From Homalodisca vitripennis (Eukaryota; Arthropoda; Insecta; Hemiptera; Cicadellidae), in contig NC_060215.1 in NCBI RefSeq assembly GCF_021130785.1, positions 72,678,001-72,742,000 on the forward strand: a stretch of DNA of 64,000 nt, read 5' to 3'. The position numbers and the translations under genes were made by a program. How positions within the stretch are numbered: position 1 is the first letter of the stretch; each line of letters opens with the position of its first letter. Positions 37,440 through 49,386 of the stretch are shown piece by piece. Under the pieces are notes generated by a model. The model saw nothing but the letters and a program-made list of their open reading frames with translations, was not told the DNA's origin and did not search any database.

Positions 37440-37935
37440 GTAAGTGAATCTATTAGTTAAATACTTCGCCACAATTTGGCATACCTCCTTCCTTCATTTA
37501 AACTTGATATACATATATCTAAACTGCAACTCTAATTCCAATACAAGGCTTATAACCTGAAATGTTTATCTAAATATCAGTTGAATTTACACTTATCTGG
37601 GACCATTATTTGTATTAAATATGTATTTTGTACTTTCTTTGTGTTAAGATCATCGCCAACTCATGTTCCCCCACTACCGCAACTATGTGGTGGTAGACAT
37701 ATGGTAAGAACATTTCTAGATTGAACAGTAACTAGATGTTGGAACTGTAAGTGTTAACCTATTTTACTATATCCTTATTCTTATTACTCAAGGTGCTTAA
37801 CAATGAAAATATTATAACCAAAATAAAAAAGTAATGCTGTTTAGTTCAATAGTTGCAGTATTTCAGCGTTCAATATGTACTTATGTTTTATGACCGTAAG
37901 ACCCTTTTAAGAATAATAACTGTTTGAACAAAATA
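37440..37935. other. CAPS intron, nothing recognised
   Basis: Plain intron between the donor and the pogo-like element. Confidence 0.6.
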
Positions 37936-38747
37936 CAGTGGAGTCCCGCTAATCCGAACACGTGTAATCCGAACGTCGGTTAATCCGAACAGGTCCAGGA
38001 GGAATTATTTATAACGATAATGAACAGTTATAGGAACTAATTACTTAAAAAATGAAAATGGGTGCATCATTTCGTACATAAACAAAAAAAACTTTAATTA
38101 AATAGACATACAGTATTTTATTAAGACAAATTGTGTACGGTACAGTACATAAATAATGAAGTTAAATACAGTACCAAATTGAAACTTATAGGTTAAGTAT
38201 GAGTTAAATTACTGTATTAAGAAGTGAAATCAAACAAAAATTGGACGGACAGTACTGATATTATTATTGAGTACAATATTAATTGTTAAAAGACATAAAT
38301 TCAGTTATTGTCTTCTGTCGCATTGAAGAGAGTCTATTGGATGACGCGTAGTTTCACCATCATGTCATAAACATGATATCGGCAGGTGTAGCAGTAGCCT
38401 GTTGCTCTAAGTATCGTAGTACAAGGTTAAGCGCTGCTGCACCGTCTGCGTGTGGCACCAACTCTCCTTATCACCCAGGTTCTCGTACGCTCACATTGCT
38501 TAACAATAGAACTCTCACACTAAATACGGTAAATGTGCTTAGTATTCGCAAACACGTTTATTTGTCAAGAAATACAATGCAACAGTCAGAAAACATATTT
38601 TAATAAAAAATGTTCATAATTCTATAACAAAATAGACCCATTCTCAAGTTTAAAACCGTATTTTTCTGTAATTCTGGCTAATCCGAACAATCACATAATC
38701 CGAATAGGGCTCGGTCCCAATTAGGTCGGATTAACGGGACTCTACTG
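37936..38747 (-). mobile_element. Pogo/Tigger-like element, copy 2, inverted relative to copy 1
   Basis: The ends are CAGTGGAGTCCCGCTAATCC and, from the right, CAGTAGAGTCCCGTTAATCC, with TA on both sides (37934-37935, 38748-38749). It is the reverse complement of the element at 13628-14426, with high identity by eye along the whole length. Two main differences: it lacks roughly 45 bp in the transposase-tail region (near 38480) and carries about 25-50 extra bp near 38070-38115. The ORF at 38373-38603 (+) is the antisense shadow of the transposase tail. Confidence 0.9.
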
Positions 38748-38749
38748 TA

Positions 38750-39717
38750 TACTAAAGAAGTATGAATAGTTAAAACAATATAGTTGAACACATTAAAAAA
38801 AACATTTTGTTGCTGGTCAATCATTTTTGAGAAGTATTGTAATATGTCGACTTAGAAACAAATGCTATACAGGTGCTACTCAATATTGTGATACTTACAG
38901 GTCATGTTCAGTGATTTTTGTGTGTTGATTGGTTAAATTTGTTATATAATTAACTAGCCTGAGCTGACATTGGTGAAGTTTAAAGTTCTGTGATAGGTAT
39001 TAAATATTCATTAAGACAAGAGATATTAATCTCTCTATTAATTAGCACTAAATTTAAATAGTAAAAAGTATTTACTTCCAGACTGGCAAAAGCACATGTT
39101 TTTGTTAAAATTATATATTTATTGAAACACTAATAAAAATAAACTTTTGAAAACAACATTATTAATTTGAGAGCTTAGTCATATAATCTGGCACAATAAA
39201 CACAGAGTGGACATTGTTTAACTGTTTTCTTTTTCAATGAGAATTATAGTTTGATAGGAAAGAGACACATATCTTGACAGTAGCAGTATCCAGTATATTC
39301 ATCCTGTCTGTCAGTAGTAACTCTACTGCTGCAGTTTGCCTTATTGTTGACTTAGCTGTCTAGAATCTCGAATAGAGATAGAAGACAGCTCAAGGCTAGC
39401 TAGTATAATCCAATTATATCTTCAACTGTTGCACCCAATATTATTGAATGATATATTGATTAAACTTTATTGAATATTAAGAAAGTATTTAGACATAACT
39501 AATACCATAATGATTAAAGACAAAAATAAATGTTTCTATTCTGAAAAATAAGATATATTTTAATTTAATTATGACAAAAACATTATCAGAAATACTCCTT
39601 TTTTCTTCTGGCCATAAAAATAAATACAGTATATACAAAAGTTAGTATTACTAACATTTTCTATTTTGCAAACACTTTAAGGAATTTCACTATAGTGTGC
39701 TCCTACTAATCAAAAAT
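38750..39717. other. CAPS intron, nothing recognised
   Basis: No exon, TIR or repeat recognised. Confidence 0.5.
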
Positions 39718-42700
39718 ATTAATTGTACTGATCTCAATGAGGAGTAAAAAGCAGTATCCATGTGGAAAGTGTACTATAAATGTTGGAAAATAGCAATTTT
39801 ATGCAAAGGGAGATTCTGTAAATGGTATCACTCACAGTGTACCTCATTGATAAATGATAAACTAAAAGGAATATATGTATAAAGGCAATGTAAAATGGAC
39901 ATGTGATTCCTGCATGTTTTATGATGTTACTTGGGAATTGATCAAGAAAATTAAGAATTAAATGCTGAGGTAAGTCAAGAGTGAAATTATGAAAATTCTA
40001 AATAATGATCTCAATCAAGTAAATAAGGAGATAAGAGAATTTAAAATGCATGAAACACAACTTGAAACTTTAGTCTTAAAAAAGAGGAAACTATAATAAT
40101 GTTAGAGAAAAAATTATTGAATTGAATTCAATAATTAAGAAAGGTGTGGTCATTAATAAAAGGCAAGAAGGATAAACAATTAAGCAAGAATTTTCCCACT
40201 CACACCAAATTTACAAGATAAAAACGAAAAATTCAAAAAGATAGCCTTCTGATACATCAAATAGTGCATGAGGATGTTGGTACCAGCAATCGCTAGGAAG
40301 TACTTGAAGTGATGACAGTGTTGATGAGGATTTGGCTGACGAAGTAGAAGAAAAAATTAACACAGTCTATTCTGTTGCTAAATCCACTGATAAAAGAGAT
40401 GCACTCATCTGCGCCAATAGCCAAGGTCGAGATTTAGCATAGAATTTGAATCCAGTGTGGGGAATACATAGGGCAGTGGGTTTTGTAAGACCTGGTGGAC
40501 TTATTTTTTCTGTTGGAAAACTACAACCTCCTGGAAAAAACTGTCAATGTGTAACATCAACCAATTTCATAAGCACCAGTACAACTACTTTAAGTAATCA
40601 AGTTTTAGTAATAAGTAATGATAATTTTAGTAACTTATCAGAAAATTTAAATATGATCAATGGTCAAAGTAGTTATATTAAGAACAAGAAAGATGATGTA
40701 AAGTTGAAAAATGGTTTTGAAAAGTCAAGTATTACAATTTACAGTCAAAATTGCCAATGCCTCTCTAATAAAATTGGTATTTTGGAAAATATTTCCAGTA
40801 AATTAAATTTAGATTTGTATGTCTTACCGAGCACTGGATGGAATATAATGAGATATGTACATACTCAATCAATGACCTAAAACATGTTACCAGTTATTGT
40901 TGAGCTTCTAAGAAACACGGAGGTACAGTAATGTTTTCTAGGTATGATCCATCATGTATTAAATGGATGGTATTAATAGGCTCTCTGTGGAGCTAGATTG
41001 TGAAATTACATGTGTTGAAATTTTGGATGTTGAGCTAGTGTTGGTAACTGTATATCATAGTTGTAATTGTAATATTGAAATTTTCTTTAACATCATGGAA
41101 AAGGTATTAAAATACATAAACCGTTTGAATAAGCAATGTGTTATATGTGGTGATTTTAACATGAACTTTCTGGGCATGGATGATAAAAATGCAGTAAACT
41201 TTATAAATCTTTGTTGTATTTATGGATTAAAAGGAACAGTTTTTGACCTACTAGAGGTCTCAGATGCCTGTATACTCTTTTTTACTTCTCCGGATAATAA
41301 TTATACAACTATTGTACTTAATAAGCATGTCAGTGATCACCTTGCACAATTTTTTTACATATTCTTTTGAGGTTGAGCTTGAAAGTAATTTTTGTTATGA
41401 GAATTGTAAAACTAAAACTACAATAACTGAAACATGCATGAGAGAATTTAAATATTATTAATTGAAAGAAAGTTGGAGGAAGTGTTTATGATAGATGATG
41501 TTAATGTTGGTTTTAGTTCATTTGTATATATTCTAAAATATTATTTCGGTATATGCATTGTAAGCGTTGTAAAAAATTTAAAAAAAAAACAAAAATGAAA
41601 AGGTACAGAGGAAGTGTCATTGGTAGAATTGTGACCTTCTAAAATCAAAAATAGATTAGATATTATCTACCATTTTTCAAAAGAAACGAATATTGTGTGG
41701 TAAAAAAATTAATATAATACCATTAAAAACAAGTATAGGTATAAAATTAGAGACACAAAAAAAGCATGCAAATTCCAGGTTAATAATGAATGTCAAAAAT
41801 AAAACAAGGGCATTATGGAGTATTGTTAATATAAATAAAAAGTGTACTACAAAGGAAAGTGGTAACAATTATTTTAAGTCTGATGATTTAATAATTTTTT
41901 TATAAATGTTGCAAAAGAATGCGTAAAAGTGAACCATAATAATTGTTGTTTTGATTATTATTTGAGTCACAAAATTGTACCTTTAGAGACAAGCTGTTTT
42001 ATTTTTAGAGATGTAACAAAGTGATATTTTAGATGTAATAAAACAATTAGCCCCTAAAAATAGCATGGATCACTTTGGTTTGATGAATTGTTTCCTTAAA
42101 GAAACAATAACTTATTTTGTAACTCCATTGACTGTTATAATGAATAACTGTTTAAATCTAGGAATATTTCCCGGTGTTTTAAAAATCACTAAGGTCCATC
42201 CTATTTTTAAAAAAGGTAAAAGGAATCAATATTCAAGAACTTTATTCGTCTTTAAACAAAGTAAACGTATGCAAAATACTTATCAGTAATAATTAAATAT
42301 ATTTCATAAAAACCACTCTAAAGTTTAAAATAGTATTAAAGTAGAATATTTAACAAGAATAATAAACTAATAAATAATTAACAACAAATTATAATAACAA
42401 GAAAATAAAAACAACAAAAGAATTACATGTCTAAAATTTTTATCACTAGGATCACAGGCAAGGTGTTAACTGACACACTAAAATGTTTTTTCTTTTAACT
42501 GGCTATTAATTACAGACTTAAACCTATTAGTACTTACTAACCAAGCTCCTTCAGGCAGTTTATTAAAAAAGTGTTATTTCCATAAAAATTTGACTTTTCT
42601 TAGTTTTTTATAGTCTAATTTGTGATAAGTCAAGCTTATATAAGTTTCATGTATTATAATTGTGTATATTTCTGATTTTATATTCATTTAAATTTTCTTT

Positions 42701-44070
42701 AACTTTCATTAGACAATAAATTATAAATATACAAGGCAATGTTATAATGTGAAATTCTCTAAAAATAGGCAAACATGTCTCTCTGTCTGGTATTCCTTTA
42801 ATTATTCTAAGAGCTTTCTTCAACCATATAAAAGCTTTATTGGATACTCTACTGTTACCCCATAAATTTACACCGTATATTAAATGTGTGTGAAAAAAAG
42901 CATATTAAGATATAATGAGCATTTCGTTACTAACACAGAACTTAAGCTTACAAAGTAAAAATACAACTCTAGGTAATTTTTTTTAATGGCATTCCCAATT
43001 TAACTTACTATCTAAATAAATAAGTTGAACAGTAATTTTCAAACATATTATCAATTGTAAAACAAATTTTTTCAGTTTTATTTTAATTTACTACTAAAAA
43101 GTTAGTTTGAAACCACTTAATATTACATTACAGAAAAAGACATTGACTGCTATACTAAAAAGAAACGGGCCAAGTACTGAGCCTTGAGACACTCCATTTT
43201 TAATTTAATTAAAGTTAGACTTATCATTATTTTGAACAACCATCTGTTTCCTACAGCTAAGATATGATGATACAAGATTGAGTTAAATTCCCGAAACATC
43301 ATTACGAGTAAGTTTATCCAAGATCAAACTATGTGAAATACAATTAAAAGACTTGGAAAAATCAATTAAAGTAGCAGACTGTACAGCCTTGTTTTCAAAA
43401 ATTAAGATTATGTCAACAACATATTTAACTGCCATTACAGTGCTATAACCAGGAATGAAACTAAACTGAAATAAAACAGGAAATTACAGACATGTTGCTA
43501 TTGTGCCAGTTTTGTCTAAGGTCATGGAAATAGTCATATATAAATAGTTATTAAAATTTTTCGAAATGGAACATCTGCTTTGTAGAAAACAATTTTGATT
43601 CTGAAAATGGCTATCAACAGTTTAAGCTATTATTTGTTTTGTTGGTATGGTTCTGGACTGATATGAAAAGAAAGATTTTGCTGCTATAACTTTCTGTTAC
43701 CTTAGCAAAGCTTTTGATCGAATGTCTCAAGATGTAGCTATAGATGTATTTAACTCTTACTTAAAACATTGGTCTCAATATGTAGTATTAGAAAATGATA
43801 TATCTCTTTGTAACCAAGAAATATTACCTGTGGAGTCCCACAGGGCTCTGTTTTGGAGCCATTGCTGTTTTTAATTGCAGTGAATGATCTGAGTGTTAAT
43901 GTCCCTGTAAATATTGTTTTATACGCTGATGATACCACTATAGTAACTACAAATAAAGATTATAACAAACTCTTAGAAGACTATAATATGAACATTAATC
44001 TTGGAGAACTGGCTTACTGCCAATAACTTGATTCTAAATAGTGATAAGACAACTACTGTAATATTTAGCA
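39718..44070 (+). mobile_element. LINE with PHD-finger ORF1, endonuclease and RT, split by a nested LINE
   Basis: ORF1 remains at 39737-40440: a PHD-like zinc-binding pattern (CGKC..., LCKGRFCKWYHSQC, then KWTCDSC) and a later SQGRDLA-NLNPVWG / RAVGFVRPGG segment. ORF2 begins with the endonuclease (SITIYSQNCQCLSNKIGIL near 40730; CVICGDFNMNF near 41140; VSDHLAQ near 41330). It continues to the RT start (NCLNLGIFPGVLKITKVHPI, FKKGKRN at about 42222). The RT resumes at 43471 with NYRHVAIVPVLSKVMEIV, LSKAFDRMSQDVAIDVF near 43700, and LYADDTTIVTTNKDYN near 43920. It stops near 44070 (ENWLTANNLILNSDKTTTV), so the 3' end is missing. Stops and frameshifts occur throughout, though the YADD box is intact. 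Confidence 0.87.
42226..43470 (-). mobile_element. LINE nested inside the 39718-44070 LINE, opposite strand
   Basis: The minus strand from about 43465 reads FIPGYSTVMAVKYVVDIILI, ATLIDFSKSFNCISHSLILD and NGVSQGSVLGPFLFSIAVN (RT motifs). After a missing YADD section it reads YLDSKLNWECH, HTHLIYGVNLWGNSRVSNKA, KALRIIKGIPDRETCLPIFR and, near 42520, the terminal STNRFKSVINSQLKEKTF. The 3' UTR runs to about 42226. It splits the host LINE exactly between FKKGKRN and NYRHVA, with similar short AGGAAT-type sequence on both sides, consistent with a small target duplication. Confidence 0.83.
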
Positions 44071-44441
44071 TGTATATAGGTAGATAGTTTGTTATATTCA
44101 TACAAACTTCTAGTTTTATAGATCAGAATAACGTTTTCAGTTTTTATCTGTTTATGGAAAATATCGTAAATTAAAAATTAACAAATTAACTACAATGGTT
44201 TTCTTGGGATTTTTCAGTTTCATTATTGTCGTAGGCAGTTGAACATTTATTTTTAAATGAATTTACAATCTCTTGATTATCATTTTCTTCTGTTTATGTT
44301 TAATAAACTGTTCTACTTAAACAATAATTTTAAATATTCTAACTGGGTTGCATTATTTTTAGTTTAAGACATTTATCAAAGTCATAATCTTTCAAAAGTA
44401 CTAAATTGTCCTGAAATAAATATATTTTCTTAATTCTTCAG

Positions 44442-44617
44442 ATATCTGTATGCACTGGGGAAAGCTGTGTGGAAGAAGTGGAAAAAGAGATACTTTGTTT
44501 TGGTGCAAGTATCCCAGTACACATTTGCAATGTGCACGTATAAAGAAAAGAAATCAGAACCATCAGAAATGATGCAGCTTGATGGATACACAGTGGACTA
44601 TATCGAGCCTGCTAGTG
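44442..44617 (+). CDS. Cadps: CAPS (Cadps) exon: first part of the PH domain
   Basis: Preceded by 'taattcttcag' and followed by 'gtcagt'. The first base completes the Gly codon from 37439. It reads [40 protein letters not shown] and [18 protein letters not shown], ending one base into the next codon. This is the start of the PH domain. The basic run WKKWKKRY lies on the beta1/beta2 face that binds PI(4,5)P2 in CAPS and recruits it to release sites. The ORF to 44769 continues past the donor into intron sequence and should not be taken as the C-terminus. Confidence 0.97.
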
Positions 44618-45376
44618 GTCAGTACTCATGTTTTATTACGTATTGTTGGACCTCAACGGTTTTTGGACATTTTCTGTTATTTCATTATAACTTGTTTACG
44701 AGTGTTGAATTAGAAATTGTATCCATTAAAAATGTATGTGTCAAAGTATTATTTAAATATTTTTTGTAAATGATTGTCGGAAGTTGTGAGGAATGAAATT
44801 ACATCATGCCAAACTGGCGAATCAATGGATGTAAGGATTTACTGACTACCATCTAAGTTTTCCAGTTAACACCATGTTGAAAAATGTTGAGCACAATACA
44901 AATCTTGAGATATTTCCCCCTTGCTTAAGAACAATAAAAAATGATGCTGTGGAAAGCTTTGATGATAGTCATGTCACTGACTGTTCAAACCAAAAACAAA
45001 TAAAGTAAAGAATTAAAGTAGCTTGTTTTCATGCTCTGCCTGTCATAAGAGACAGCCCTCTTTTACAAGTTGAATGCTTGTACCACTTTTAGCTCTGTCA
45101 AGCAGGACTCAGCTACAAATATCAGCTTCAGACGATTTAAACTACATTGACATAAAATATTTTTAGCCATAAGAGATTGTATATATTTATTTTTTGCTTT
45201 TTTAGCGTATTTAACATTCAACGTGTCAAGTCAAATATGTGGAGATGATTGTTTCAATTGAAAATTATAGGAAGTACATCAATGTTTGAGACTTCAATTC
45301 TACTTTATATGTTATTATGACGTGTTTCAAAACTTATCTCAAAACAGGCACATGCATACACATAAATATGTGTGTG

Positions 45377-45425
<49 letters not shown>

Positions 45426-46962
45426 CTATTGCTGTTTATAATTCATATATTATTCATTAGATTTATTCATTAAATTCCTGATAGTAATAGTCTGATTTAA
45501 TTTAAATAAATATTGAATCATAAAAAGTACTTGCTTCACCGGGATATATATGTATTATACATGAATTGGACAACTTCATTAGGTGTGAATGGAGATATCC
45601 AATGATGAAATAACTCAAGAAAAAAATCATACTTATAACAATATAGGATTGGTTCATGTCAGCTAAGTCGGACATTTTGATTCAAAGTAGAAATCACAAA
45701 TTAAAGTTGCTATACAAAATGCTAGTAAATGAATTTTCATCAATAATTAGTACTTTTTTATTACATTACTTACTAAATAAACAGAAAAGATAAATTAAAA
45801 AAAAGAACTATTAATCTTATTTAATTGTCATACAATTGTTTTTAATAACTTCTTGTTTCAGTGACCCATATAAAAAACCTTTCTTACAACATCACATAAC
45901 TTAAGCAAACTATTATTTTTAAGAAGATAAAGGTAAAACTCACTTTTAATGTTGTTAACATTTTTATAACTGCAAAACTTTTAAATATACAGTATACTCT
46001 TTGTTAGGGCCTATAACCAGTATGCCTATGATGCAGTCTTTATGTACTTTTCTTTTGCACTTCTTGCAGATGAGTCAAATCTTTTCTTTTAACTTGTGGT
46101 TGTGAGCTAAATTTACTATTTATTTATACACAACAATATCTTTACAGCTATTCTATTAGTAAGTGGTAATTTTGGTAAATATTTAAAAAAAGAACATTGA
46201 AGAAAACTGGTTTCTTAAGGGTTAACTTTAAAAGGTTGCAATATTATTTTAAAATCATCTTTATATGAAACTAAATTTTCTTTTAAACTATTTTGACATA
46301 ATTAGTGTATAGATCTTTTATATAATTTTTTTAATTTTAATTTAATAATAATTTTAATTTTTTAATGCACTTGAGGACTACTTATGAGAACTTAAATAAG
46401 TTTTTACCTAATATCAAATTCTAGTAGAATAATCATATTGATCTTTTACAACCAAATCAAATAGAAGAATCGCTTTACTTATACACAATATTGTTCCTTT
46501 TAAATCTAAACTACTCTTAATATTTGGATCATTTAAATCACCAATTTGATTGTCCATAATGTTTTAAATTCTTCTCTATCTAATTACATTGTACCTCTAT
46601 CATATTTTGTACTCTGCTTGGTGCTATTCCAATAATTTCTTTACAATAAAAATATTATTCTGAAAAAAATTGAACTGTCCTACTTGGTAATTCAAATTAT
46701 CACTTTTCTATTACATTATTGTCGAATTAAGCTGTTATTATTTCTAATTTTCTAAATTGTTTGTTACTGTTTTTTAAAGTGTAGCCAAACTGTAATCTCT
46801 AAAACTGTTTAAAAAGCAACACAGTACAATCTACATGTTTTTATTTAATTCACATTGTATATATTGGTTTATATTATTAATATACATGTCTTGTTGTAAA
46901 GCAAACATTTGATAGTGTTATTCATTACTTTCAATTATGGATTACAAAACTTTTGAGCATGT
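44618..46962. other. CAPS intron, plain apart from an AT microsatellite
   Basis: Contains a TA-type dinucleotide repeat at about 45380-45421. No exon or transposon recognised. Confidence 0.6.
45380..45421. repeat. (AT)n microsatellite
   Basis: About 21 AT units preceded by a short TG run. Confidence 0.95.
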
Positions 46963-46979
46963 TAACACACACACAAACA

Positions 46980-47030
<51 letters not shown>

Positions 47031-47048
47031 ACGGGAACACACACACAC
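46963..47048. repeat. (AC)n microsatellite, interrupted
   Basis: An AC run of roughly 85 bp with AA and GTGCACGGG interruptions. The Cys-Val-rich minus ORF 46942-47136 is a translation of it. Confidence 0.95.
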
Positions 47049-47507
47049 AAACATAATAAAGTATAAAATAAGAATGGAATAAATCACATTTCGGTAGTGT
47101 CATGATCATATTTACTTTGAATCTAGGAGTCACCATTTCTCACTCTGCAAGATAAATTCATGCAGTTTATATCATTCAGTTGAGCATCCATTGGCAGATA
47201 TTACCAATATTCATACAACTTATGTGTTTTTAATGAGCAACTATATTTAGACATTATTTGTTATACTAACCATCTGTTATAGACTACAGGATTCAATTAA
47301 GACTCTTACACTATTGTTATTTATTCTAAGCCTTGCAAACGATATATTTTATTTTTCAAATTTCATGTCTCCAATTTTTGTGGAGTTAAATTTAATAACA
47401 AATGAGTGAATAAGACAATCATTAGTGTTTTGATGTTATATCATGAATACAGATACAAATTTGAGCACTCTCTTATGCATTATTATTTATATTTTGTTTT
47501 TATGCAG

Positions 47508-47528
47508 CAAACCTGATGGTGGGCATGG
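47508..47528 (+). CDS. Cadps: CAPS (Cadps) 21-nt microexon within the PH domain
   Basis: The 21 bases lie between 'tttttatgcag' and 'gtgagt'. Spliced in phase 1 on both sides they give A-N-L-M-V-G-M, joining ...YIEPAS to [12 protein letters not shown]. As I recall the Drosophila protein, a closely similar ANLM-type stretch sits at this place, whereas vertebrate CAPS goes almost directly to LEGGR. Because 21 is a multiple of three and both introns are phase 1, the exon can be skipped without a frameshift (the joined codon would change from Asp-with-microexon to G+AT, still Asp). It is too short for ORF-based prediction. Confidence 0.9.
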
Positions 47529-47640
47529 GTGAGTATTATTTATTAACATGAATATCTATATAAATATGCTTATTAGCTTTGTACTCTGTTTTAATTTGAT
47601 TGCTATATCTGTCTATTTGTTATGTCCTGTATAGTGTACA

Positions 47641-47990
47641 CAGGGTCTACAAACTTTTTAGTTCGAGGGCCAAAACTAAAATGTTTTAAGAGGCTGGCAA
47701 CAAAATACATTCGCTTGTATTATATTGAAAGACAATATATTTAGCCAAGTATACTAACTAGCTAGCGAGAATTGTCAATTACTATTGACATGCACGTAAG
47801 TCTCAAGGGCCTATTGAACGTTTAAAAGAGTATTACAGTTGTTTATTTGGCTTGAAAATAGACAAGACAAACAGAACTTTCCGACCAGGAAAACCGGGAA
47901 TTTTAAAAGAGGCTTTGAGTGGCCACCCTGATATATTAAATATGACCCCTCAAGACAGCCCTAGAAAATTCACACTCAGGAATTCCACAG
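47641..47990. mobile_element. hAT-like element end, partner end not found
   Basis: The sequence CAGGGTCTACAAACTTTTTA followed by GTTCGAGGGCC resembles the terminal repeat of hAT-superfamily elements. No matching right end was found before the LINE fragment at 48034, so it is probably truncated, and the right limit is a guess. Confidence 0.4.
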
Positions 47991-48033
47991 AATAATTGAG
48001 GCTCTGTCACATTAAACACTGAGCCCAGGTTAC

Positions 48034-49110
48034 CTAAAGCGTTCTCAAAGAACTCATGACGAGGAACCCAAGATATTGTAACATTGATGATTCTCTTGAG
48101 GGAAGAAACAGCTTTATAACAATCACAGACACGTTAGGATTTAAGGACACAACAGTCCAATGTCTTAAATACTGCCTGGATATCTGTGAAAGTAATGATA
48201 GTCTTACTCCTTTACTGCAGACGAATATTTTCACAAGCACACTCCATTATAACTGTGACGTCTGCCTGAGAAAATGTAGGACAAGGACCTACAGGGACCA
48301 TCAGTTCCCTGCATAGTCTCACCTCTGCAATTCCAGCATCTATCCCACTTTCTTTTTTAGAGCTATCCGTAAACCATTTCACCTCCGCATGGTGGAAGAG
48401 GTTTCTTTCCCTTAGACCAAGTCTCCTTAGAAGGTATCATAACCCTGAAGGATTTGTTGAAAGAAACTATTTAACGCATTTGATCAGAGACATGTGTAAG
48501 ACATCATCTTTCTGGATCAGCATGCTAATTTTACAATGCCGTCTGTTGTACCACGAGACAGTCCAAAGCCTATCTGCTGGAGACAGTAAGCACTCCTCCT
48601 GGCCATAGCATCCTCTTTCAGCAAAAATAAGTGACACTTTCTTGTAAAGACGACAGAAACAGCCTTGGCTGGGTTAACACTAAAACCAACTCCATCACAC
48701 CAGTGTCTTACTGGATTCAGAGCATTGTACAATTCTGTGACTGTAGTATTAAACTTACCAGATACAAGAATTGCAATATCATATGCAAACCCTGTGTGAA
48801 GACACCACTACTGTTCAATGGTGTAAGCAGGTCGTTCATGACAGTTTCAACAGGAGGGGAGAAAAGACACCGCTCCGATATTTCTTACACACTGATATCC
48901 AATCCAATAACATTAGTAGTAACCATCTTATCTGTAAGCAACTCTTACCTAGTTATAAATCTGACCGTCAATACACATTTCTATACTGCATCAACAATTG
49001 CCTGAGTGCCTGTGTTACCCTCCAATTACCCATCCCTCCACTTTTCACTCAAGAAGTCCCCACGGATGTCATTTTAGGTTTAACTGCAGTAACAGTACCA
49101 TGGTGAAACT
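48034..49110 (-). mobile_element. LINE fragment: RT palm and a probable RNase H-like tail
   Basis: The minus strand reads GVFSPLLLKL near 48850 (normally QGGVLSPLLWNL), then LLTPLNSSGVFTQGFAYDIA with YADD changed to AYDI, LVSGKFNTTVTELYNALNPV and VGFSVNPAKAVSVVFTRKC. This order and wording match RT proteins of the I/R1/LOA-type LINEs that carry RNase H. The downstream ORF 48240-48034 (VKIFVCSKGVRLSLLSQISR) sits where RNase H would be, but its identity is only suggested. Many stops. The + ORFs at 48631-49106 are shadows. Confidence 0.72.
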
Positions 49111-49128
49111 ACAACAACAGATTGTATA

Positions 49129-49386
49129 ATGTTGATGAGAATGTTTAGTTTCTTGGTACAAAAATATCAGCAATATATCTGGCTAGTATTATTTGGAAAG
49201 ACTATTATTGTTTCTATAATGTTGATGAGAATGTTTAGTTTCGAGGTAAAATAATATCAGCAATATATCTGGCCAGTATTATTTGGAATGACTATTAATG
49301 TTGATGAGAATGTTTAGTTTCTAGGTACAATAATATCAGCAATATATCTGGCCAGTATTATTTGGAATGACTATTATTGTTTCTTT
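49129..49386. repeat. Minisatellite, three ~80-90-bp units
   Basis: Units starting 'atgttgatgagaatgttta' lie at 49129, 49219 and 49298. The second spacing is shorter because an 11-bp piece (tattgtttcta) is missing. Identity between units is high. Confidence 0.93.

Noticed and set aside
44467..44769. 100-codon ORF as a complete small PH protein
   Set aside because: The first half is a CAPS exon. Everything after the donor at 44618 is intron.
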